NCBI RefSeq assembly: GCF_049860565.1
Contig: NZ_CP172056.1
Span: forward strand, 1,488,001 to 1,552,000
DNA from: Desulfitobacterium_A nosdiversum
GTDB taxonomy: Bacteria > Bacillota > Desulfitobacteriia > Desulfitobacteriales > Desulfitobacteriaceae
Length of the DNA: 64,000 nt
Direction of reading: 5' to 3'
Part shown: positions 25,613 to 32,178 of the stretch, piece after piece
How the letters are laid out: every line of letters begins with the position of its first letter
Position numbering within the stretch: the stretch's first letter is position 1
The notes under the pieces: model-generated
What the model saw: the letters and a program-made list of their open reading frames with translations, nothing else
Databases searched by the model: none
Told to the model about the DNA's origin: nothing
Position numbers and translations under genes: made by a program

Positions 25613-25946
25613 AAGAGGTATTTAGCCAATTTGAGCAGCTTTATTTTGGTAACGATAGCTGGCAATATTTTAGACATTTTTGTAAAATGCAGCTTCTAAT
25701 TATGATGTTCTTAAGGCTAATAGTGCTTGGCTCGATTCTTACATCTACGATGATTCTTCGGTCAGGAAATTAGAAGCCCTGAGATTTCTTAAAGAACTGA
25801 ATGACAGAGGCATAATTATGGGTTATTGCGCTTACTGGTCTAAGGAAGGCGGTTGCATTATTGAATGGGAGAAATGTCCTGTTAATTGTAAAGAACATAG
25901 ATGCCGGGAATGGATTAACGAAGAGGATGAAATTGAGGGTCAATAG
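25603..25946 (+). pseudogene. frameshifted small Cys-rich ORF downstream of the helicase
   Basis: Two frames join to a continuous product of about 115 residues: LEEVFSQFEQLYFGNDSW and HFCK, then after a one-base shift in the A-run near 25684-25687, NAASNYDVLKANSAWLDSY and a tail with four Cys (GGCIIEWEKC, VNCKEHRC). No ATG is visible, and the frame overlaps the end of the helicase gene. It was probably once translated together with, or as an extension of, the helicase gene. Family unknown. Confidence 0.45.
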
Positions 25947-26058
25947 CATGAAGCATAATTCTAATTATCCATTGCTATGAGGCATTAGTAGCAATATGTG
26001 AAGTAATATAATTTAGATAAGTTTTTGAGAGGAGGAAACTTAAACGAAAAGTAAGAAA

Positions 26059-26460
26059 ATGCTGATTGCAATATCTTCTTTAATTCTTGCCATAAGTGGC
26101 ATTTTGATTTGGTGGAGTGCTCCTTCCTCAATAATTAACATATCTCCGTCGGAGGTTTCTAAAGTTGAGATTTTTAATGGTACGACAGGGAAATCTATTA
26201 TGATTACTAAAGAAACCGAAATTAGACATATTATAGAAAACCTAAATACTGTATCTCTTAAAAAAGAGAAAATCTCATTAGGCTATATGGGATATTATTT
26301 TAGGGCAACGATTTATAAACTTAATGGTAATGTATATAAGAAATTCATAATTAACTCGAATACTACCATCCGAAAAGACCTATTTTTCTATAGAGACAGT
26401 TCAGCAAGTATTGATTTTGATTATATTCAGCAGTTGTTTAGGAACGCGAATACCCTGTAG
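26059..26460 (+). CDS. hypothetical membrane-anchored protein
   Basis: 133 residues: one N-terminal transmembrane segment (LIAISSLILAISGILIWW) and a small extracytoplasmic domain (VSKVEIFNGTTGKSIMITKETEIRHIIENL...GYYFRATIYKLNG). It resembles short DUF5301-type proteins of Clostridia, a tentative link. A strong AGGAGG (26030-26035) is too far from ATG 26059 but ideally placed for an in-frame ACG at 26044, which may be a mutated or rare start; five residues would be added. Confidence 0.6.
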   Translation: MLIAISSLILAISGILIWWSAPSSIINISPSEVSKVEIFNGTTGKSIMITKETEIRHIIENLNTVSLKKEKISLGYMGYYFRATIYKLNGNVYKKFIINSNTTIRKDLFFYRDSSASIDFDYIQQLFRNANTL

Positions 26461-26492
26461 TAAGTTTGAACAGATATTACATTAACGGTTAC

Positions 26493-26577
26493 AAGAAGTG
26501 TTCCATAACAGTAAAAAATGAGATTGTTCCTTCATGATAGTCGCAGCTCAGGCAACTGTGAGCAATAAGAAGTAATA
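26493..26577 (+). repeat. dispersed repeat, copy 3
   Basis: AAGAAGTGTTCCATAACAGTAAAAAATGAG.. matches the left part of the other copies. The core (TAGTCGCAGCTCAGG) is more diverged. A GCTCTCAGAG/CTTTGAGAGC hairpin follows, as after copy 1, and then a terminator. Confidence 0.65.
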
Positions 26578-26658
26578 AATTTCAGCAACGAATTGTATGA
26601 AAATGGCTCTCAGAGCCTTGTAAGTCAAGACTTTGAGAGCTTATGTGCAAAGAAGTAT

Positions 26659-26703
26659 GGGTACTGTCTTTTGACGAATTTTAGAGACAGTACCCAATTT
26701 TTA
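26659..26703 (+). terminator. terminator hairpin after repeat copy 3
   Basis: GGGTACTGTCT (26659-26669) pairs with AGACAGTACCC (26685-26695), followed by a T-rich run. It sits where the ppdK-like terminator sits in the other copies. Confidence 0.75.
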
Positions 26704-26806
26704 TTTATTATGGCTTTCTTTTTTTATGTTCGACATAAATAATGCTTGTAGCTTGAATTTTAAAATGTTAGATTAAAATCATTAAAACTTATCAAGGAGT
26801 TTTGTT

Positions 26807-27694
26807 ATGATTAATATTGCAAATTACATAGAACGAATTACAGCAAAACCCGTTTTTATTGTCCTCAAAAAGCTTCTTATTTTAGGGATTGGAGCCTTCA
26901 TTTCCGCCATATCCTATAATGAGCTAGTGATTCCGTACAATCTTTTATCCGGTGGGATAAACGGTATAGCATTAATTACGCAGTATTTGTTTGGATTTCC
27001 TGTATACATTGTGATGTTTCTCCTAAACGTTCCTGTTTTCATCTGGGGCTTAAAAAGCCTTAAAAAGGAATTTTTGATTTATAGTTTTATCGGCAACGTC
27101 TTTCTTAATATTGCTATTCTATTAACGAAAGGACTTTTTCCAATTCCCCATGTTGATATCTTTTTAGCATCCATTTTCTCTGGCGTTGTAGGGGCGATTG
27201 GCGGGGGCATCGTTTTAAAATCAGGTATGTCCCTTGGTGGTTTAGATATTGTAGGTATGGTCTTAAAAAAGAAAAAGAATATTTCCATTGGCTCGGTATC
27301 TTTCTACTTTAATGTATTCGTAATCGCCTTGTCCCTTATGTTTTTTGATTTAAAGATTGCTTTATATACTATTATTAGTATGTGGGTTGGGAGCAAGGTT
27401 ACCGATTCTGTTCTCGATGGCCTCAATCGAGATAAATCAGTTATCATCATTTCAGAGTATCATGAGGAAATTGCTAAACGAATTCTGGAAGAAATGGGTC
27501 GGGGTGTCACCTATCTTCGAGGCGAAGGCGGCTTTTCTCATGGAGAAAAGCGAATTATTAATTGTATTGTGAATCATTACGAAATAGCCCAGCTTAAGGG
27601 GATTGTTAATAAAATAGACACATTCGCTTTTATGTATATCACAGAGGTCATTGAAGTTGCTGGCAAAGGATTTACGTTAAGCGAAAATAAATAG
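26807..27694 (+). CDS. YitT-family membrane protein (DUF161/DUF2179)
   Basis: 295 residues: about five transmembrane helices in the first 200 residues (LLILGIGAFISAISYNELVIPYNLLSGGINGIALI...), with the repeated GG-rich segments GGGIVLKSGMSLGGLDIVGM. A C-terminal DUF2179 domain (VIIISEYHEEIAKRILEEMGRGVTYLRGEGG) follows. The function is not established; members occur in many copies in Firmicutes. AAGGAG precedes ATG 26807. It stands alone between repeat copies 3 and 4. Confidence 0.9.
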   Translation: MINIANYIERITAKPVFIVLKKLLILGIGAFISAISYNELVIPYNLLSGGINGIALITQYLFGFPVYIVMFLLNVPVFIWGLKSLKKEFLIYSFIGNVFLNIAILLTKGLFPIPHVDIFLASIFSGVVGAIGGGIVLKSGMSLGGLDIVGMVLKKKKNISIGSVSFYFNVFVIALSLMFFDLKIALYTIISMWVGSKVTDSVLDGLNRDKSVIIISEYHEEIAKRILEEMGRGVTYLRGEGGFSHGEKRIINCIVNHYEIAQLKGIVNKIDTFAFMYITEVIEVAGKGFTLSENK

Positions 27695-27765
27695 AGGTTT
27701 ATAAACTAGTGACCGCAAGAGAGTTTTTAAAGGGGTTCCATTTTGGAGTTGTAAACTAAAAAACG

Positions 27766-27990
27766 CAGGATTTTAACAGATTTTTAACATACCCATGATG
27801 CCCTGGTAAAACTACAAACTTACAATCAAGCTCTTCCGAAATATGTTTGATGTTTCGAAAAGCCAAGTATGTTATTCTTGTGCGTATATCCATGCTGCGA
27901 TGATAAGCTTATCTTTGTTTACTCTTTAATTCTTTAAGATTATGAATATATTCTGTCACTGGAATAAGTTCTTGATTTATGAGGTAGTCG
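27766..27990 (-). pseudogene. decayed C-terminus of an alpha/beta hydrolase
   Basis: On the minus strand three short frames join in order: LINQELIPVTEYIHNLKELKSKQ, then DKLIIAAWIYAQE, then AFRNIKHISEELDCKFVVLPGHHGY. Together they follow the end of small alpha/beta hydrolases (IAAG..., AExLGCxFVxxPGHHGxY, with the catalytic His region). Two frameshifts and no start make it a relic. The rest of 27695-27994 shows no other gene. Confidence 0.5.
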
Positions 27991-27994
27991 GTAC

Positions 27995-28080
27995 AAGAAA
28001 TGTCCCATAATGGTAGAAAATGAGATAGGGCCTTTTTGATTGCTGCAGCTCAGGCCAAGGCTAACAATTAAAGACCAATC
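27995..28080 (+). repeat. dispersed repeat, copy 4
   Basis: AAGAAATGTCCCATAATGGTAGAAAATGAG.. then GCTGCAGCTCAGGCCAAGGCTAACAATTAAAGACCAATC, the ppdK core with several changes. Similarity to the sequence after ppdK continues (GAAATAAAATAA.. spacer) into the terminator at 28159, so this copy keeps the full layout. Confidence 0.75.
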
Positions 28081-28158
28081 TTAGAAATAAAATAATCGTA
28101 TAAGCATAGATTAGAAGCGTGATAGAATGAGCATTTTGACACAATAATTATAAAAAAA

Positions 28159-28210
28159 AGGGTATTGGAACTTAATCTATTTTGATTTAAGTTCAATACC
28201 CTTATTTTTT
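28159..28210 (+). terminator. ppdK-like terminator hairpin after repeat copy 4
   Basis: GGGTATTGGAACTTAA (28159-28174) pairs with TTAAGTTCAATACCC (28187-28201), followed by TTATTTTTTT. Closest relative of the ppdK terminator in the window. Confidence 0.85.
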
Positions 28211-28364
28211 TAAAAGATGCATTCTGACAATAAATAAAATGACTAAAACAAATAACTTGGAATTAATTTCAGGTGGAGAAATAAGAATTTTTATGTTTTT
28301 CTATAATTGTAACTGTTAATTTGTTTTACGATTTATCGAAATATGTTGAAACGGGAGGAATAAG

Positions 28365-30239
28365 GTGAAAGTAAAACAGTTTGCCAAAAAAATTTCAATC
28401 GTCATAGCCTTAATGATGATGTTTTCGAGTTTCGCGAATGCCCCTGTTTTAGCAGATACAAATCCTTTAAGTCTAACGAATGTTTTTATTTTGCCTGGAC
28501 CGAATCAAGCGGATAATCTATTCAATGGTTCGAATATTACCATGAATAAACCGGTACTTCAATTGTGGTTTAATCAATCCATTGATCCCATAACGGCTGC
28601 CTCATCGACCATTACGTTTACGGACTCGACAGGCGGCGGGATAACAATTATCGGAATATCCGTGGAATCTAACAGAATAACACTAACGTTGCCTCAACTT
28701 GGACCTGGAACTTACTCATTAAATGTTTCTGGAGTAAAGAATTACACCGATACCTCTACATTGACGGGTTATACGATGTCGCTTAATGCGATAATCCCGA
28801 GACCTCAACAGGAACATCTATTTAGCGCAGGAGGGTTTCATACCGTTTGGATTGTTCCTTATGATGGTGTGAAAGCATCAGGGAATAATAATTATGGGCA
28901 ACTTGGTGATAGTACAACGGTATCACGTTCCTTGCCTGTTACCGTTAAGAATTTATCCTACTCTGTTTTGGATGTTTCGGCAGGCGGTACTCATAACCTT
29001 GCGCTTACTGATAACCAGACGGTGATGGCATGGGGAGATAACCGAAAAGGGCAGCTTGGTATTGGTTCGAATGCAAATAGTTCCGTTCCTGTTGATGTCC
29101 CTGGATTAAAAAATATTGTTGCTATTTCAGCGGGTTATGATTTTAGTCTGGCACTTAAGAATGACGGAACAGTCTATTCGTTTGGAAGCAATCAGTTTAA
29201 TCAGCTAGGAGATAACGTAACAGGGAGTCGCAATACTCCCGCGCAAATTCCGGGATTAAACGGTATTATCGCGATTGCAGCGGGTGGTACCCATGCGGTA
29301 GCATTGCGCTTCGACGGAAGCGTTTATTCGTGGGGCAGCGATAGTAGAGGAGAACTTGGCGATGGCAGATCAACGTCGAGCTATAAACCTGTAATGATCG
29401 CTTCATTAAACAATGTTACTGCTATTGCGGCTGGATTAATGCACAGCTTAGCGTTAACAGCGGATCATAGTGTCTATGCGTGGGGAGATGACTCGTTTGG
29501 TCAACTGGGAGACCAAAAAACTTCCGGATATAGTAATGTACCAATAAAGGTTCAAGGATTTACAAACGGTTATGGAATTGCTGCTGGATATAACTCTAGC
29601 TTTGTAATTTCCAATCAAAATGCTACGTTTGGATTTGGTGATAACTCTACGAATCAGATTAACAACTCGTCGGTTGAGAAATTGTCCTCTCCAGCATTGC
29701 TCAATTTTAAAGCTGCATATATCTCTGCAGGATGGGGTCACACCGTATCTCGTGGATTTAATGGAAGTGATCTAAGCGCGGACACCTGGAGCTGGGGGTA
29801 TAACCAATTTGGGCAAACCGGTAATGGCTTGACTGAACATTCACTGAACCCGGTAAGACCATATTTAAGTCGTGATCCTGCGTTTTTCCGTCTCTATGGG
29901 ACTGATCGATTTAAAACTGCGGTTTCGGTTTCAAATGAAGGATGGGATTATGGAGCAAAAACTGTAGTTCTAGCAAGGGCAGATAATTTTCCGGATGCCC
30001 TCGCAGGAACCCCGTTAGCTTATGGATTAAATGCGCCGATATTATTAACGGATGCGGCAACGTTGTCTAGTGACACCGAAAATGAAATTGATCGTTTAGC
30101 TCCGCAAGATATTATTATCCTAGGGAAGGAAGGGGCAATATCATCTTCAATCGAAGAAACGCTTAAGAAGAATTACAATGTAACTCGATTAGGCGGCCAA
30201 GATCGTTATGAAACAGCCGCGCCATTGCACAATATATGA
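28365..30239 (+). CDS. secreted RCC1-repeat / CWB2 surface protein, 5' part of a frameshifted gene
   Basis: 624 residues: signal peptide (about 1-30), a bacterial Ig-like domain (about 40-145), and six or so RCC1 repeats (about 153-490; GxxHxxAL...VYSWGxxxxGQLGDG motifs) forming a predicted beta-propeller. Cell-wall-binding repeat 2 units start at about 509 (RLYGTDRFKTAV). The second CWB2 unit (RLGGQDRYETAA) breaks at about 30217-30222, where the frame shifts; the rest lies in the next entry. GTG 28365 follows GGGAGG. The intact gene would encode a wall-attached protein of about 800 residues with a role in surface interactions. Confidence 0.8.
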   Translation: MKVKQFAKKISIVIALMMMFSSFANAPVLADTNPLSLTNVFILPGPNQADNLFNGSNITMNKPVLQLWFNQSIDPITAASSTITFTDSTGGGITIIGISVESNRITLTLPQLGPGTYSLNVSGVKNYTDTSTLTGYTMSLNAIIPRPQQEHLFSAGGFHTVWIVPYDGVKASGNNNYGQLGDSTTVSRSLPVTVKNLSYSVLDVSAGGTHNLALTDNQTVMAWGDNRKGQLGIGSNANSSVPVDVPGLKNIVAISAGYDFSLALKNDGTVYSFGSNQFNQLGDNVTGSRNTPAQIPGLNGIIAIAAGGTHAVALRFDGSVYSWGSDSRGELGDGRSTSSYKPVMIASLNNVTAIAAGLMHSLALTADHSVYAWGDDSFGQLGDQKTSGYSNVPIKVQGFTNGYGIAAGYNSSFVISNQNATFGFGDNSTNQINNSSVEKLSSPALLNFKAAYISAGWGHTVSRGFNGSDLSADTWSWGYNQFGQTGNGLTEHSLNPVRPYLSRDPAFFRLYGTDRFKTAVSVSNEGWDYGAKTVVLARADNFPDALAGTPLAYGLNAPILLTDAATLSSDTENEIDRLAPQDIIILGKEGAISSSIEETLKKNYNVTRLGGQDRYETAAPLHNI

Positions 30240-30778
30240 AGGATCATAATTTGATTTCGGGAAATAAAGCGGTCATAGCTTATGGTGAGAATTTCCCAGA
30301 CGCATTAGCCGTGTCCTCGATTGCTGCCCATGAGCATATACCTATTTTATTAACCGATAAAGTCGTATTACCTGATTCGACCAGCCAAGAATTAAAGACG
30401 CTTGGCATGACCCAGACTATCATCGTAGGCGGCACTGGAGCGGTGGGGACAACGGTTGAGAGCAGTCTTCCGATGCCCACACGGTTCTCAGGAAGTGACC
30501 GTTACGCAACAGCAATTGCTATTGCCAATGGTATGGGCGTTGATCCTAATCTCGTCTATTTGGCTACAGGAAATAACTTCCCAGATGCACTTGCGGGTTC
30601 AGTTCTTGCGGCAAGAACCAACAGTCCTATTATCTTAGTAGATTCAAGTTTAAGTGTTGATGCAGGAAAATGGCTTTGGGATCATTCACGAGATGTAAAA
30701 GAGTTCTATGTACTAGGGGGTTCAGGTGTAGTTTCAGATTCTGTTTTGCAAAGCGCTTATCGCCAAATCAGTAACTAA
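30236..30778 (+). CDS. CWB2 repeats, 3' part of the frameshifted surface protein gene
   Basis: 180 residues continuing the second CWB2 unit (AVIAYGENFPDALAVSS) and holding the third (RFSGSDRYATAIAIANGMG...FPDALAGSVLAA...LGGSGVVSDSV). Read one base off, the join gives YETAAAIAQYMKDHN, the normal CWB2 continuation. One missing G/C in the GCCGCGCC stretch therefore explains the split. No ribosome site precedes ATG 30236. It is unlikely to be a separate protein. Confidence 0.7.
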   Translation: MKDHNLISGNKAVIAYGENFPDALAVSSIAAHEHIPILLTDKVVLPDSTSQELKTLGMTQTIIVGGTGAVGTTVESSLPMPTRFSGSDRYATAIAIANGMGVDPNLVYLATGNNFPDALAGSVLAARTNSPIILVDSSLSVDAGKWLWDHSRDVKEFYVLGGSGVVSDSVLQSAYRQISN

Positions 30779-30835
30779 TGATTTAAAGCTATCTCGTCAA
30801 TCACTGTTAAAGCAAAATTAAATCTTATATAATCT

Positions 30836-30871
30836 TTGCCCTGTACTTTAAAAAAAGAGGTACAGGGCAAA
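30836..30871 (+). terminator. hairpin after the surface protein gene
   Basis: TTGCCCTGTAC (30836-30846) pairs with GTACAGGGCAA (30861-30871) around an A-rich loop. The T-run after it is weak, so termination strength is uncertain. Confidence 0.55.
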
Positions 30872-30990
30872 TGCGTTTTTATCATAGGCAGGATTCTTCT
30901 TTAGTTACCCGTTAGAATTTGTCCGCGATTTATAATATAATGAAATTAAATAGCTTTAAAATATCTGCGGATGAGATAGGGGGGGTTATT

Positions 30991-31980
30991 ATGACTGAAA
31001 ATATTCGTGAACGAACAGAACGTGAGGAGTGGGAGCGCTTATCTCCCTTTGCGGTAAAGAGTGGGGAGGCAACGCGTGAACGGCAGGAGGAAGAATGTTC
31101 AATTCGGACCAAGTTTCAACGGGACCGGGATCGAATTTTACATAGTAAACCCTTTCGACGGCTTAAACATAAGACCCAAGTATATATTGCGCCTACCGGA
31201 GACCATTATCGAACGCGGATGACCCATAGCTTAGAAGTCTCCCAAATTTGCCGGACGATTGGTCGCGGGCTTAGACTGAATGAAGATCTGATTGAGGCTA
31301 TTGCTCTTGGACATGATGTCGGGCATACGCCGTTTGGACACGTGGGTGAAGAGGCTATACGAAAAATTATCGGACATTTTGAGCATAATGAGCAGTCCGT
31401 ACGAGTTTTAACCATGTTGACCGGTAACGGCAAGGGATTGAATCTGACCGCACCTGTTTTAGATGGAGTTCTTAACCATACGGGACCCGGTATTCCTTAT
31501 ACCTTAGAAGGTCAGATCGTTAAAACGGGCGATCGTATTGCCTATCTTTGTCATGATTATGACGATGCGCTTCGTGCAGGTTTACTTAACCCCAGTGATT
31601 TGCCGGAGGAGGTCCGCCTCGTTTTAGGACATACCCCGAGTCAGATGATTTCAACCATGGTCACAGATATGATTGAAAGCTCTCAGGGTAAGGATAAAAT
31701 ACATCAATCAGAACGTGTTCATAAAGCGATGCAGGAATTTCGCCGGTTTATGTTTACCCAAGTTTATAACAGCTCTGCCTTGAAAGAGGAACGGCGTAAA
31801 GGTGAGTATGTTGTGCAAGCTTTATACTATTATTATCTTGAACATCTTGATTTGCTGCCGAATGAGTATTTAGCTTGGGATGAAGGAGAAAGATCACGTG
31901 CCGTTGTAGACTATATCTCTGGCCTTACCGATAACTATGCCATTGATCAGTTTGAGAATTATTTTGTTCCGCATCATTAA
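30991..31980 (+). CDS. dgt: deoxyguanosinetriphosphate triphosphohydrolase-like protein
   Basis: HD-domain dNTPase that hydrolyses dGTP or other dNTPs to the nucleoside and triphosphate. 329 residues with RTRMTHSLEVSQI (HD metal His), ALGHDVGHTPFGHVGE and CHDYDDALRAG in order. An earlier in-frame ATG exists at 30919, but TAGGGGGGG directly before ATG 30991 sets the start. In related Clostridia dgt lies upstream of dnaG-rpoD; here those genes are 25 kb away, behind the purine island. Confidence 0.92.
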   Translation: MTENIRERTEREEWERLSPFAVKSGEATRERQEEECSIRTKFQRDRDRILHSKPFRRLKHKTQVYIAPTGDHYRTRMTHSLEVSQICRTIGRGLRLNEDLIEAIALGHDVGHTPFGHVGEEAIRKIIGHFEHNEQSVRVLTMLTGNGKGLNLTAPVLDGVLNHTGPGIPYTLEGQIVKTGDRIAYLCHDYDDALRAGLLNPSDLPEEVRLVLGHTPSQMISTMVTDMIESSQGKDKIHQSERVHKAMQEFRRFMFTQVYNSSALKEERRKGEYVVQALYYYYLEHLDLLPNEYLAWDEGERSRAVVDYISGLTDNYAIDQFENYFVPHH

Positions 31981-32029
31981 AGAGATCTTAATGTGAGAGA
32001 ATGTTCTCATCTTGAGAGGCTGACAGATT

Positions 32030-32083
32030 AACTAAGGATAGCTGACGTATCATTTTGATAAATCAGCTATCCTTAGTTTTTTA
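32030..32083 (+). terminator. terminator after dgt
   Basis: AACTAAGGATAGCTGA (32030-32045) pairs perfectly with TCAGCTATCCTTAGTT (32063-32078), followed by TTTTT. The loop contains a TATCA/TGATA palindrome. Confidence 0.9.
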
Positions 32084-32133
32084 TTTCAGTTGATATGAAT
32101 AGGCTTTATTAGGAAGTCAGGCTTTAGGAAAGG

Positions 32134-32149
32134 TGGCATGTTAATTGCA
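32134..32149 (+). promoter_or_regulatory. sigma-54 (-24/-12) promoter of the xdh operon
   Basis: TGGCATGTTAATTGCA has GG (32135-32136) and GC (32147-32148) exactly 10 nt apart, matching the RpoN consensus. It lies 30 nt before xdhA. The same element occurs at 46761, and a sigma-54 activator is encoded at 44801. Confidence 0.85.
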
Positions 32150-32178
32150 AAGTTGTAAGGAAAAACGGAGGGGAGCAA

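Noticed and set aside
30919..30990. N-terminal extension of dgt
   Set aside because: The upstream ATG has no ribosome site, while TAGGGGGGG directly precedes the ATG at 30991.
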